Counted from the first letter of the stretch, positions 8,337 to 17,897 are shown. The stretch is DNA of 60,929 nt from Phycisphaerae bacterium (GCA_012729015.1 JAAYDY010000117.1:1-60929), one strand, 5' to 3'. Notes: generated by a model not told the origin, from the letters alone. Program-made: numbers and translations.

Positions 8337-9485
8337 ATGGTCGAAGACGCCAAGCCGGCGGCCGCGGAACTGATCGATCCGTCAACGATCTTCGCCAAGA
8401 CGCTGCGCTCTTTCTTCGCGCCGGTTCAGCACTACCTGGACGATCCGAGCGTCGTCGAGGTGATGATTAACGGCCCGGAAGAGGTCTATGTCGAACAGCG
8501 CGGCCAGTTGACGCTCACCGACGCCCGTTTCCCGAGCGAAGACGCCCTGGTGGCTGCCATACGCAACCTGCTCCAGTTCGTCGGGAAGCGGCTGACGGAC
8601 GACCGGCCGATGATCGATGCCCGCATGCCCGACGGGTCGCGCGTTCACGTGGCCATGCCGCCGTGCAGCCGCAAGGGGCCGTGCATCACGATCCGCAAGT
8701 TCAAGAAGGAGGGGTTCGACTTCGATTACATGGTCCAGTGCGGCACGATCAGCCAGATGGCGCTGGACTACCTGCGGATCAGCATTCAGTGCGAGAAGAA
8801 TCTGGTCTTCGCCGGCGGCACGTCGAGCGGCAAGACCACGTTGCTGAACACCCTGGGCAACTTCATCCCGGCTCACGAGCGGATCGTGGTCATCGAGGAG
8901 TCGAGCGAGCTGCAATTGAAGTTGCCCCACGTGCTGCAACTGGAGACGCGCGGGCCCGACCGCTACGGGCGCGGCGAAGTGACCATCCGCGAGTTGTTCC
9001 GCAACAGCCTGCGTATGCGGCCGGACCGGATCATCGTCGGCGAAGTCCGAGGCGGCGAAGCGCTGGACCTGATCCAGGCCCTGACGAGCGGCCACGGCGG
9101 CTCAATGTCCACGATGCACGCCGATACGCCGATCGACACGCTGAACCGCATCGAGACGATGGCGCTGATGAGCGACGTGGCGATTCCGCTGAACGCCCTG
9201 CGGACGCAGATCGCCTCGTCGATCGACATCGTGGTCCAGATGTCCCGGTTCCGCGACGCGTCGCGCCGCGTGGTCCAGATCAGCGAGGTGCTGCCGGTGG
9301 ACGAGCACTACCGGTATCGCCTGGAGGACGTGTTCGTGATGAGACTGCCCGAGGGCGGCCGCAAGCTGGAGGAAGGAGCCCTCCAGTGGACTGGCCACCG
9401 GCCGGCGCTGATGGACGAGGTCCAGGGCCGCATGATGGCCCAGGAAACCGAGAGCCTGGCGCCGCTGTTTGCCGATAAAAGTTGA
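8337..9485 (+). CDS. tadA: TadA/CpaF-family secretion ATPase
   Basis: This 382-residue ATPase powers assembly of Tad (Flp) pili at the inner membrane. It shows the family's N-terminal DPSVVEVMINGPEEVYVE segment, Walker A GGTSSGKTT near residues 158-168, the Asp-box region [31 protein letters not shown] for Walker B, and the His-box TMHADTP. The ATG at 8337 has GAGGG just upstream; an in-frame TTG at 8319 is less likely. It is the first gene of a long operon. It is shorter than the second CpaF homologue at 18745 and has no FHA domain, so the locus has two distinct ATPases. Confidence 0.9.
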   Translation: MVEDAKPAAAELIDPSTIFAKTLRSFFAPVQHYLDDPSVVEVMINGPEEVYVEQRGQLTLTDARFPSEDALVAAIRNLLQFVGKRLTDDRPMIDARMPDGSRVHVAMPPCSRKGPCITIRKFKKEGFDFDYMVQCGTISQMALDYLRISIQCEKNLVFAGGTSSGKTTLLNTLGNFIPAHERIVVIEESSELQLKLPHVLQLETRGPDRYGRGEVTIRELFRNSLRMRPDRIIVGEVRGGEALDLIQALTSGHGGSMSTMHADTPIDTLNRIETMALMSDVAIPLNALRTQIASSIDIVVQMSRFRDASRRVVQISEVLPVDEHYRYRLEDVFVMRLPEGGRKLEEGALQWTGHRPALMDEVQGRMMAQETESLAPLFADKS

Positions 9486-9513
9486 TTATGGCGCAGGTGG
9501 AGGGTGTCGTCTC

Positions 9514-9723
9514 ATGAACGCAGTCCGGGCAGGTCAGATTCTTCGACGGGCCGCCCGCCGCCTCCGCCGCCTGCACGGCAACCAGCGGGGCGATATGTTT
9601 GAGTATCTCCTGGTCCTGGGTGCCTTTGCCATACCGCTGTTTGCCCTGGCCCAGGTGCTGCTGAATGTGATGAAAGACCGGTACGCCATGACCGCGTTTC
9701 ATGTCGGCTGGCCTTTCCTGTGA
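9514..9723 (+). CDS. small Flp/TadE-like pilin, first of two
   Basis: This 69-residue protein has a basic N-terminus (RRAARRLRRLHGNQRG), then DMFEYLLVLGAFAIPLFALA as the single hydrophobic segment and a short tail. This is the layout of a Flp-type prepilin. The usual Flp cleavage pattern puts Glu at +5 after Gly; here Glu is at +4 if cut after the Gly of QRG, so the site is atypical. GGAGGG lies 10 nt before the ATG. It lies between tadA and a second similar small gene, each 28 bp apart, and two genes before the prepilin peptidase gene. Confidence 0.7.
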   Translation: MNAVRAGQILRRAARRLRRLHGNQRGDMFEYLLVLGAFAIPLFALAQVLLNVMKDRYAMTAFHVGWPFL

Positions 9724-9751
9724 GATGGGATTCTGTGAAAAGGAGTTGGCC

Positions 9752-10006
9752 ATGAGACGACTGCTGGCAAGCAAGTTCAAGGGGCAGAGCCTGAAATCGC
9801 TCCTGGTGCGCCTGCACAGCGACGAGCAGGGGGCCGAGGCGCTGGAGAAGCTCCTGATCATCGGGGCCTTCGTCCTGCCGCTGCTGGGCCTGCTGTTCTG
9901 GTACAAGGACGATCTGGCCAGATGGGTCAACGAGTGGTGGGAAAGACGAAAGGGCGAGGCCAACGAAGGCGACTACAGCCCCGACGGCAGCCCGGTTCCC
10001 GACTGA
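9752..10006 (+). CDS. small Flp-like pilin, second of two
   Basis: This 84-residue protein has DEQGAEALEKLLIIGAFVLP: a Gly followed by a hydrophobic stretch with Glu at +5 and Lys at +6, matching a Flp prepilin cleavage site except that Tyr +6 is Lys. After the membrane segment comes a charged tail (WWERRKGEANEGDYSPDG). AAGGAG lies about 7 nt before the ATG at 9752. Six bp separate it from the prepilin peptidase gene. It is probably the partner of the preceding small pilin; which of the two is the main subunit cannot be told. Confidence 0.7.
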   Translation: MRRLLASKFKGQSLKSLLVRLHSDEQGAEALEKLLIIGAFVLPLLGLLFWYKDDLARWVNEWWERRKGEANEGDYSPDGSPVPD

Positions 10007-10012
10007 GCGACG

Positions 10013-10618
10013 ATGCAACTACTGGCTGACCTCATCCTTGTGGCGGTCGTGGCAGTGGCTGCCGCGACCGACCTGCGCAGCGGGCGGGTCTACAACTGGC
10101 TGGTCTATCCGGCCACGGTCGTGGGCCTGCTCGTGGCATTGGTCGGCGGCGGATGGGTCGGCCTGAAGGACCATGCCCTTGCGGCGGCGATGGCGTTCGG
10201 CCTGATGTTCCTCTGCTATGCCATCGGTGGCATGGGCGGAGGTGACGTCAAGCTCATGGCGGCTGTGGGCGCCCTGGGCGGCCTGGCCCGCCAGGCCGGA
10301 AGCCTGGGTGCGTGGCATTGGCCCGAGCAGACGTGGTTTGTGGCTTACGTGATGTTCTATGCCTTTGCCATCGGGGCGGCCATGGGCCTCGCCGCGGCCG
10401 CCAGGCGGCGGCTCCTCGGGCCTACCGTCGCGGCCACGTGGTGGGGCATTCGCGTGTTGACCCTGCACGGCACGGACCTGAACGACGCCGTGCCGGCCAA
10501 GCCGCGGATTCGCGTGCCCTTCGGCCTGGCCACCTGCCTGGGTACGCTCTGGGCCCTGGCGGAGGGCTACGCCGGCGGCACGGCGGGATCGCTGGTGGCG
10601 CGGCTGATAGGATTGTGA
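10013..10618 (+). CDS. cpaA: CpaA/TadV-type prepilin peptidase (A24)
   Basis: This 201-residue membrane aspartic protease cuts the leader from prepilins. The two catalytic Asp contexts are visible: AATDLRSGRVYNWL near residue 20 and GGMGGGDVKLMAAVGA near residue 70. There are about five hydrophobic segments. It lacks the N-terminal methyltransferase half of PilD, as is normal for CpaA/TadV. It directly follows the two small pilin genes, its probable substrates. Confidence 0.88.
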   Translation: MQLLADLILVAVVAVAAATDLRSGRVYNWLVYPATVVGLLVALVGGGWVGLKDHALAAAMAFGLMFLCYAIGGMGGGDVKLMAAVGALGGLARQAGSLGAWHWPEQTWFVAYVMFYAFAIGAAMGLAAAARRRLLGPTVAATWWGIRVLTLHGTDLNDAVPAKPRIRVPFGLATCLGTLWALAEGYAGGTAGSLVARLIGL

Positions 10619-10658
10619 AGGTCGAGTGCAACCCGACGGGCTCTTGGGGCCGACCACG

Positions 10659-11738
10659 ATGGCGAAACGAAAACCCTGGGGACTGTTCCTGGCGATCATG
10701 GCGGCCGTGGTGCTGCTCATGGTCATCATGTACGTTCCCCTGCTGGGCGGCGGCACGGCCGCCTTCGCCGCCACGTCGCCCCTGGCCCGCATCGCCATCC
10801 TGACCATCGTTGTCGGGTGCGCGCTGCTGGGGCTGATCGCCCTGCGGCTGAGGCGGCTGACCGAGCGACCGCATCCCCCGCTGCACAAAGTCTGGTCCGA
10901 CGAGGGCGGCACCGCCGCCGTCGAAATGCTCCTGGCGTTGCCGTTTGTCCTGGGCATCCTTCTGATGCTGGTCCAGGCCGCGCTGATGTGGAACGACAAC
11001 ATGCTCATGCACCACGCCGGCTTCGCGGCGGCCCGGGCGGCCCTGACCATCGTCCGTAGCAACGTGCCCGAGTCGGGCGAGGACGAGCGGATGGTCTTCA
11101 ATGACGGCGCCGTCTTCGCCGACTACGACCTGGCGAATCCGCCCGGTCCGCCGTCGATCAAGATGCCGCGCATCCGCCGCGCCGCCGCGCTGGCCCTGAT
11201 TCCCGTCAGCGGCGAGCTCTCGACCAGCGTGATCGACGACCCCGAGATGACCGGCACAGAGATCGCCGACGCCGTGCGGCTCGCGATGGTGAACACCGGC
11301 GGCGACCCCGATCAGCCATGGATCAACCACATCACCCGGCGTTTCGCGTACGCGTGGCACTACACCGAGGTGGACATCCGGCGTCCGTGGCACTGGCAGT
11401 TCGCCGAGCCGCGGCGCGGCGAGAACTGCCCGCGGAGGGCTTCGCTCCGGGGCGACTGGAATCCGATGTTGCCAAGTCAGTACGAGAGCATTCCCTTCTG
11501 CCCCTGGATCCCCGGGTGTATGGACTTCGCCCGCTGGGAAGAGATTCAGGTTCACCTGACGTACCGTTATGAACTGGGCATTCCCTACGCCAACCGCATC
11601 TTCGACATGCTGTCGTCAGCCATCTACGAGGACGTGACCCCCGACACGGGGCGGCGGATCATCCTGACGGACGTGGAGATCTATACGCCGTTCAGGTCGG
11701 ACGAGATCGAAAGGGATATGGCGCGGTACGCGCCGTGA
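10659..11738 (+). CDS. TadE-like protein with extra N-terminal membrane segments
   Basis: The 359-residue protein has two N-terminal hydrophobic segments (LAIMAAVVLLMVIMYVPLL and IAILTIVVGCALLGLIALRL), then near residue 90 a TadE-like segment, EGGTAAVEMLLALPFVLGIL, with the Glu typical of the pseudopilin core, followed by a large soluble domain of about 240 residues with several Trp. TadE-like proteins are minor pseudopilins of the Tad system. Two preceding membrane segments are unusual for the family and may be a fusion. The ATG at 10659 is preferred; a GTG at 10626 in frame is possible. Confidence 0.7.
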   Translation: MAKRKPWGLFLAIMAAVVLLMVIMYVPLLGGGTAAFAATSPLARIAILTIVVGCALLGLIALRLRRLTERPHPPLHKVWSDEGGTAAVEMLLALPFVLGILLMLVQAALMWNDNMLMHHAGFAAARAALTIVRSNVPESGEDERMVFNDGAVFADYDLANPPGPPSIKMPRIRRAAALALIPVSGELSTSVIDDPEMTGTEIADAVRLAMVNTGGDPDQPWINHITRRFAYAWHYTEVDIRRPWHWQFAEPRRGENCPRRASLRGDWNPMLPSQYESIPFCPWIPGCMDFARWEEIQVHLTYRYELGIPYANRIFDMLSSAIYEDVTPDTGRRIILTDVEIYTPFRSDEIERDMARYAP

Positions 11739-11799
11739 TCGGCGTTGGCCCAAGGCGCCGCCGGCGGTCGCCATCGCACACTGAAGCACGGGAGAGACA

Positions 11800-14454
11800 A
11801 TGGCAGGAGAGTTCGTCACCCAGCTGCAACCCGGCATGAAGGTCGGCAAGTACCAGATCGTGTCGCTCGTGGCGACCGGCGGCATGGCCATGGTCTACAA
11901 GGCGTACGACAAGTCGCTCGACCGCTACGTGGCGATCAAGCAGATCGCGCCGAACCTCGCCGCCGACGCCAAGTTCCTCGAACGGTTCCGCCGCGAGGCC
12001 CAGGTGCTGGCGCGTCTCAGCCAGGGGCAGCAGAACGTCGTGGCCGTTTACGAGCTGGTCGAGGAGGGCGGCGGCCTGTTCATGGTCATGGAGTTCGTCG
12101 AAGGCACGTCGCTCCAGTCGCTGATGGATCGCGGCCCGGCCAGCATGAACACCGGGCTGGGCATTCTGCTGAAGATCACGCTTGGCCTGAAGGCGATTCA
12201 CGCCCAGGGCATCGTCCACCGCGACCTGAAGCCCGACAACATCATGGTCCAGGCGTCCGGCGGCGTGAAGATCGCCGATTTCGGCCTCATCGGCCGCACC
12301 GGCGGGCGGACCAGCCTGCCCATGGGCACCACCCAGTACATGGCCCCGGAGATGTTCGCCGGGGGCGCGGTGGACTCGCGCGCGGACATCTACAGCCTGG
12401 GCTTCATGGCCTACCAGATGTTTGTCGGCCCCGACAAGTTCCGCGAGCTGTTCCGCGACATCTTCGCCGACGAGCAGAGCGCGAGCATCCGCTGGATGCA
12501 CTGGCACAGCAACCCGCAACTGAAGGCCCCGAGCCTTCGCGAGGTCCAGCCCGGCATCCCGCCGCTGGTGGCCCGCATCGTCGAACGCATGATGGAGAAG
12601 GACGTCACGCGCCGCTTCGCCTCGGCCGACCAGATTATCAAGTGGCTGCGGCAGATTTTCGTCATGTACGTCCAGGGCAAGAGCGTCACCGAGGACGAGT
12701 CCGCCCGGATGGAGAAACAGGTGGACGAGGACATCGACGGTTCGACGCCGACAGGCGACGGCCGCGTGCCCCAGCGTCGCCCGTCGGGGGCGGCGCCCGC
12801 CGCATCGAGCGGCGCGGCCAAGACCGCGCCGCTGCCCAAGCGCCGGTGGGGCCCCTACGAGTACATGAAGTACGGCGGGATCGCCCTGGGCGCCCTCATC
12901 GTCGTCGTCATCGTGCTGGTTGTCGTCAGCGGGGCGCAGCAGCGGAAACGCTCCGGTCGCGCCGAGGACCTGATGCGCAGTGCCGAGAGCCGGTACAGCC
13001 TGAAACAGTATGGCGAGGCGGTCGCCCTTTATCACCAGGTGGCCGAGAGCGCCGAGTTCCGCGGGCTGGCGGTGGTCGGGCGGGCCAGGTTCATGGGCCT
13101 CATGGCCTCGGCCGAGGAAGCCCGTGAGAAGAAAGACTACAGGCGGGCCGACGAGTTCTGGAAGCAGGCCCGCGGGCTTATCGGCAGCAGCAGCGAGCTT
13201 CACGAGAAGCATCGCGGCCTGGGCGATCGGATTCGCAACGAAGGCCGCTACGACCAGTTGTACAAACAGTACATGGGCAGCATGGAACGCGGTGACCTGC
13301 TGTCGGCCGAAGAAGTCGTCAAGGCGATGGTTGCCGAGGGCGTGGCGCCGGACCGCAGTCAGACCGAGGCGTGGCTCGCCGAGATTGCCACACGGCGCGT
13401 CCGGAACGCCTTCCGCGAGGCCATCACCGCGGGCGACAAGGCCCGCGACCGAGATGAACTGGTTGAAGCCAAGGCCCAGTACGCCCGGGCCGAGGAGATC
13501 CTCGCCAACCATCCCACGATGGTCGAGGAACGCCAGATCGTTCGCGGCAAGATGGACTCGCTGGAACGCTACGGGCAGATCAAGGCCGTCACGGCCGACG
13601 CGGCCAAGGCCTTCGAAGAGAAGAGGTGGTCCGACGCAGCGGATGCGTATGCGCGTGTCATTGACTTGCTGGATCCCGACTCCCGGGCGTCGCGCCAGGA
13701 TCTGGCGCGGCTGCGCGACGAGGCGCTCAGCAACGTCATGACCGAGCAGGCGGCAGGGCTCCTGGTTCAGGGCAGCGCCGACAGCACGCGCGAGGCCATC
13801 CGGCTGCTCGACGAGGCGCTGAAGCTGAGTCCGTCGAACAAGCAGGCGGTGCTGCTGAAGCATGCCGCCGCGAGCAAGGAAGAGTACCAGACCCTGATGC
13901 GGCAGGCCGGGGAGGCGGAGCGCAAAGGCGAGTGGGCCGCCGCCGTCAGCCTCCTGGAGCGGGCCAAGGCGATTGAGGTCGATGACGCGAGGAAGAAGGA
14001 GCTCGATCAGCGCATCGTCCGCGACAGGAACAACGACCTGATGGGCAAGGCGCGCAAGGCGGAGCAGGAGGGGCGACTGGACGACGCCATCGAGCTGGCC
14101 CGCGAGGTGCAGAAGGGCAGTCCCGACGATCGCAACGTCCTGGCCTACATCCGCCGCCTGGAGCAGTTGATCCCGTACCGGCTGGCCGTCAAGACCGCGC
14201 GCGAGGCGCTCGAGAAGGGGGATTTCGCCACGGCACGCCAGAGCGCCAAGGACGCTGTGAACCTGATGAACAGCAGCGAGGCGACGGAACTGGTCAAGGA
14301 GGTCGAGTACCGCGACTACTTCTCCCGCGGGATGAACGCCTTCAACAGCCAGCGATACGCCGAGGCCAGGGGATACTTCGCGGTGGCCTTCGGCTACAAG
14401 GCGACCGACGAGGTCCGTGCCATGATCGAGAAGTGCGACCAGCAGTCCAGGTGA
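11800..14454 (+). CDS. membrane Ser/Thr protein kinase with TPR-like C-terminus
   Basis: This 884-residue protein has a Hanks-type kinase domain at about 15-290: glycine loop VATGGMAMVYKA, catalytic Lys in VAIKQI (K47), HRDLKPDN, DFG and APE (YMAPEMF) are all present, so it should be active. A proline/alanine linker, one membrane helix near 357-379 (ALGALIVVVIVLVVVSG) and about 500 residues of TPR-like helical repeats follow (for example RYAEARGYFAVAFGYKAT). This is a PknB-like layout with a large extracytoplasmic sensor or scaffold. It sits inside the Tad operon, with 61 bp before it and 40 bp after it, and the same operon encodes an FHA-domain ATPase, a natural phosphothreonine reader. GGAGAG precedes the ATG. 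Confidence 0.9.
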   Translation: MAGEFVTQLQPGMKVGKYQIVSLVATGGMAMVYKAYDKSLDRYVAIKQIAPNLAADAKFLERFRREAQVLARLSQGQQNVVAVYELVEEGGGLFMVMEFVEGTSLQSLMDRGPASMNTGLGILLKITLGLKAIHAQGIVHRDLKPDNIMVQASGGVKIADFGLIGRTGGRTSLPMGTTQYMAPEMFAGGAVDSRADIYSLGFMAYQMFVGPDKFRELFRDIFADEQSASIRWMHWHSNPQLKAPSLREVQPGIPPLVARIVERMMEKDVTRRFASADQIIKWLRQIFVMYVQGKSVTEDESARMEKQVDEDIDGSTPTGDGRVPQRRPSGAAPAASSGAAKTAPLPKRRWGPYEYMKYGGIALGALIVVVIVLVVVSGAQQRKRSGRAEDLMRSAESRYSLKQYGEAVALYHQVAESAEFRGLAVVGRARFMGLMASAEEAREKKDYRRADEFWKQARGLIGSSSELHEKHRGLGDRIRNEGRYDQLYKQYMGSMERGDLLSAEEVVKAMVAEGVAPDRSQTEAWLAEIATRRVRNAFREAITAGDKARDRDELVEAKAQYARAEEILANHPTMVEERQIVRGKMDSLERYGQIKAVTADAAKAFEEKRWSDAADAYARVIDLLDPDSRASRQDLARLRDEALSNVMTEQAAGLLVQGSADSTREAIRLLDEALKLSPSNKQAVLLKHAAASKEEYQTLMRQAGEAERKGEWAAAVSLLERAKAIEVDDARKKELDQRIVRDRNNDLMGKARKAEQEGRLDDAIELAREVQKGSPDDRNVLAYIRRLEQLIPYRLAVKTAREALEKGDFATARQSAKDAVNLMNSSEATELVKEVEYRDYFSRGMNAFNSQRYAEARGYFAVAFGYKATDEVRAMIEKCDQQSR

Positions 14455-14494
14455 TCGCGGCAACGCCCGGGCCGGGTCCCGGAGCAGGTGAACT

Positions 14495-16381
14495 ATGCAT
14501 GGAATCCTGACACATGTGCGACGCGAAGGATCGGCGCTGCACCGCGACCAGGACGGACAGGCCATCTTCATCGGCGTGTTCTACTTCATGCTGCTGGCTT
14601 GCCTGGTCTTCCTGATCATCAACAGCGGCGACGTGGCAGCGCGGAAGATTGAGATGCAGAACGCCGCCGATGCCGCCGCCTACACCGGATCGAGCTGGTA
14701 CTGCCGCGGCCTGAACACGATCAGCATGTGCAACGTGGCCCAGACGCAGTTCATGTCGGTCATCGTGCTGCTGGATTCGCTTGAGACCACGGTGCCGGCG
14801 GCCGGGGCGATCATCGACGACCTGCTCGCCAGCATCAACGCCACGCCGCACGGCAGCAATGTGCCCAACGACGACCGCCTCAAGGACTGGCTCCTGGTGA
14901 CCGACGCCCTCAAGGAGCAGCAGATGATCCGCACGCTCCAGAGGATGATCGACCGCGTGCCGATGGACGAATACTGCCTGTACGACGACGGCGTCCTGTG
15001 GCAGTGCTGCCTGGTTCTGAACGAACTGGCGGTCCAGATTGCCGAGATCACGCCCGAGATGGCCCAGCGCGAGGCCATCCAGGTGGGCCGCGACAACGAG
15101 GCCGATGTCGCTTTCGTTCTGCCGTTCTATCCCGAGCTTCCGGTTGAGGAAATCGACATGTCCGGACGGAAGTTCGTCAACTTCAAGCTGCCCATGCGCG
15201 ACGCGCGGCACCCGACGCGCCGCACCCGACGCAACAGGGCGCTCACCCTGAGAGGCTACACCTACCTTCAACACTACATCAGCCAGCGAAGCGGAGGCAC
15301 CCTCGGCCCGTTCCGTTTCATGCGCGAGCCGTTCACGGACCCCGTGCCCATGGGACTGTTCGAGCTGAGCCGCTTTTCGTCGCTGATGCGGACCGTCAGC
15401 GACAAGAAGTTCGAGATGCTCTTCGGCGATCCGGATGCCAGGGTGGCGCTCGCCGAGGGACGCATCGAGGACTACGACGAACTGGTCGAGTTCTTCAACG
15501 GCGGGGGCACCGTCCTGCGCACCTACTACTCCACGCTGAGCTTCGACAGCCGCCAGGAGTACGGCACGCCCGAGTTCCTGGGCAACACAACGCAGCGGAA
15601 TCCGACGTATCCGCGAGAGGTGCAGCACAGCGCGTCGGGATTCCGTCGCGCGCCAGGCAGCTACACCCGCGCGACCACGCCCGAGGAAGGCGCCGACGCC
15701 CGGCACGACCTCTGGTACCGAAGCACCGAGCGACAGACGTACCATTACCCTCAACTGGGCATCTACGCCGACCATCCGCCCATCCACGAGGACGGCAGCA
15801 ACTGGCCGTATGACCTGAGCGAGCAAGAGACGTACTACCGCAACAATCTGTGGCGATTCGACGGCGCCGACGTCGCCTACGACACGGAACTGCACCGGCG
15901 CTATCTGCCGCCGGTCGGTCAACCGCCCAGGACGGCGCCGATCCTGCTGGATCGTTACGCCTGCCCGGAAAACGAGCTGCGAAGCGGCAGTTCGAGCGGC
16001 AACGCCTCGAACCCGGACGACCAGCAGAGCACCGACGACCACATTTTCCAGTACTTCAGCTTCATCGGCTTCGCCTATCACGATGGTCGCAGCCCGTTCG
16101 TGCCGGGCATCTTTGCGAATCCGCTGACCACCGGCGGCCAGTTGGTCTGCTACGGTCAGACGCAGGTGTTCAACCTCACCAGCTGGGACTTGTTCGCGCA
16201 AAACTGGCGCACCCACCTGGTCAAGATGAACCACTGGGAAGAGTCCCTCGATATGATCGAGGACGGCATCCCGACCGACGCGACGCTGGCCCGCGAGGAG
16301 CTCGACGCGGACCTGCTCGAACCCGTGCGGTCGATGCTGGAACAGTACGACGCCGACTTCATCGAGTTGATCAGTCACTGA
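14495..16381 (+). CDS. TadG-like pilus assembly protein
   Basis: The 628-residue protein begins with DQDGQAIFIGVFYFMLLACL followed by an IEMQNAADAAAYTGS segment, the signature of the TadG/TadE-like N-terminal region. One membrane segment (about residues 22-45) anchors a large extracytoplasmic domain with many Tyr, Arg and Trp residues. There is no vWA MIDAS motif that I can see, unlike many TadG proteins. The ATG at 14495 follows GGAGCAGGTG. It lies between the kinase and a second TadE-like gene. The role is likely a minor pseudopilin or anchor of the pilus. Confidence 0.75.
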   Translation: MHGILTHVRREGSALHRDQDGQAIFIGVFYFMLLACLVFLIINSGDVAARKIEMQNAADAAAYTGSSWYCRGLNTISMCNVAQTQFMSVIVLLDSLETTVPAAGAIIDDLLASINATPHGSNVPNDDRLKDWLLVTDALKEQQMIRTLQRMIDRVPMDEYCLYDDGVLWQCCLVLNELAVQIAEITPEMAQREAIQVGRDNEADVAFVLPFYPELPVEEIDMSGRKFVNFKLPMRDARHPTRRTRRNRALTLRGYTYLQHYISQRSGGTLGPFRFMREPFTDPVPMGLFELSRFSSLMRTVSDKKFEMLFGDPDARVALAEGRIEDYDELVEFFNGGGTVLRTYYSTLSFDSRQEYGTPEFLGNTTQRNPTYPREVQHSASGFRRAPGSYTRATTPEEGADARHDLWYRSTERQTYHYPQLGIYADHPPIHEDGSNWPYDLSEQETYYRNNLWRFDGADVAYDTELHRRYLPPVGQPPRTAPILLDRYACPENELRSGSSSGNASNPDDQQSTDDHIFQYFSFIGFAYHDGRSPFVPGIFANPLTTGGQLVCYGQTQVFNLTSWDLFAQNWRTHLVKMNHWEESLDMIEDGIPTDATLAREELDADLLEPVRSMLEQYDADFIELISH

Positions 16382-16427
16382 TCGGCGTGCATTGACGTTG
16401 AAGGGTGCCTTAGTGGGGACGGAAGCC

Positions 16428-17135
16428 ATGAGACACGCCAGTCGCAATCGCTCGTCCACCAGCCGGCAAACCCGGCCGGGCGGCGCCATGGTCGAATTCC
16501 TGCTGATGATCCCCATCCTGCTTTTCATCATGGCCCTCGGCGGCTACATGGCTCTTGGCATGCGCACCAAGCAGGACACCCTCGTGCGTTCGCGCTACGA
16601 CCTGTGGCGGGACATCAACAAGTGGTGGCACAACTGGGACGAGGAAGTCACTCACTGGTCCGACTGGGATCCGACGGCCAGCGGGCCCATTGGTTCGCCG
16701 GTCGATACGAGCAACCGCCCCCGCGGCTCCGGCGAGGCGCTGGAGTACCTTTACGAGGAGGCCGGCGACGACGCCTACAGCATGACCGACAACGACCAGG
16801 CCCAGCGACTCTTCCGGACCCTCTGGAACAACCTTCCGGGACGGCACGTCGTCCGGCGCGGACGCACCCTCGAGGCCGCCGAGATCGTCGAGTTCCTCTC
16901 CTCCGAGATTCGCGGTCGACACCAGATGGACAGTTCGGCGTGGCCGATAGCGCACCTGCGACTCTGGTATTTCGCCCAATACGGCCCCATGCAGGAGATC
17001 AACGAGGTGTTCCACGACGAACTGGCCAATGTGCCGGACGAGTTCAGGCGAGCGCGCGACGAGGTGCTGCACAACTGGTTCAGCGAAGAATGGATGCCCA
17101 ACTGGAATAACTCCAACGCCGTCATTCCGCAGTGA
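16428..17135 (+). CDS. TadE-like minor pseudopilin
   Basis: This 235-residue protein carries RPGGAMVEFLLMIPILLFIMA near residue 23, a TadE-like prepilin segment with Glu followed by Phe in the core. The rest is a soluble, Trp-rich domain (DINKWWHNWDEEVTHWSDWD). The ATG at 16428 is chosen over an upstream TTG because of GGGGACGGA before it. It follows the TadG-like gene by 46 bp. It probably works with the proteins at 10659 and 14495 as minor subunits. Confidence 0.72.
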   Translation: MRHASRNRSSTSRQTRPGGAMVEFLLMIPILLFIMALGGYMALGMRTKQDTLVRSRYDLWRDINKWWHNWDEEVTHWSDWDPTASGPIGSPVDTSNRPRGSGEALEYLYEEAGDDAYSMTDNDQAQRLFRTLWNNLPGRHVVRRGRTLEAAEIVEFLSSEIRGRHQMDSSAWPIAHLRLWYFAQYGPMQEINEVFHDELANVPDEFRRARDEVLHNWFSEEWMPNWNNSNAVIPQ

Positions 17136-17162
17136 GTCTCCTGTTGGGCAAAGGACGTTGAC

Positions 17163-17897
17163 GTGGACAAGCAGATGCCTGATAATCCGGCGTTGCCGTC
17201 GCAGCGAGAACCAGGGCAGGGGGGATCGCCCCCCACACGACCACGGCCGTTGGCGGTGGCCTTGGCCTGGGCGACTACGCTGATTGCCGCGGTGGTGGTG
17301 ATCGGCGGCGCGGCCCTGCTGACTGCGGGGCGGCTGCCGGGGTCGCTGTCATCGCAACGAGACGCGCCGGCCGCCGAACAGCCGACGGCCCGGCGCCCCG
17401 AGCACCGAACCGTGCCGGCCGCGGCCGACCAGGGCACGGAGCGACTCGCCGGCCTTCTGCGATTCCTCGCCCGGGCTCAGGTGGCTGATGCCGCCAGTGC
17501 CGACGACGAGGATGCCGCGACGCCGGATCCCGACGTGGCCGAGCGGCTCCGGGCCGCAAGCCAGATGGCCGCCATATTTCCCGACCGGGGGCCCGTCGAT
17601 GTTCCGGACGACCTTCCCCTGGGCGAGGGGTGGCGAGTGCTGGCCAGTGTGCCCGCCGGGGCCGTCGGCGATCATGACACGCTGCTGTTGATTCGCGCTC
17701 CGCAGGGCGCGGATGCCGTCGTGGCCTTCCTCCGCGACGAATGCGCCGCCGACGGATGGTCGTGCGAAGTGCGGCCGCGCAAGGACGACAGCACCACGTT
17801 GGTGCTTCGTCGACGTCGATCCGTGCGGATGGCGACCGTTCGGTCCAGGGCCGGCGGCGCCGAGTCGGTGATCGCAGTCCTGGACGCGCCGGACTAG
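17163..17897 (+). CDS. membrane-anchored protein of unknown function in the Tad operon
   Basis: I do not recognise this 244-residue protein. A GTG at 17163 starts a Pro/Arg-rich cytoplasmic stretch, then one membrane helix (LAVALAWATTLIAAVVVIGG, residues about 30-55), a low-complexity Ala/Arg/Pro linker and a C-terminal domain of about 90 residues (from LPLGEGWRVLAS to the end) that looks alpha/beta. The spacing (27 bp before, 51 bp after) ties it to the Tad operon. A structural role in the apparatus is a guess. Confidence 0.6.
   Translation: MDKQMPDNPALPSQREPGQGGSPPTRPRPLAVALAWATTLIAAVVVIGGAALLTAGRLPGSLSSQRDAPAAEQPTARRPEHRTVPAAADQGTERLAGLLRFLARAQVADAASADDEDAATPDPDVAERLRAASQMAAIFPDRGPVDVPDDLPLGEGWRVLASVPAGAVGDHDTLLLIRAPQGADAVVAFLRDECAADGWSCEVRPRKDDSTTLVLRRRRSVRMATVRSRAGGAESVIAVLDAPD

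Noticed and set aside
11692..14571. A 959-codon minus-strand frame opposite the kinase
   Set aside because: The plus-strand kinase has every catalytic motif; the antisense frame is a GC-rich shadow.
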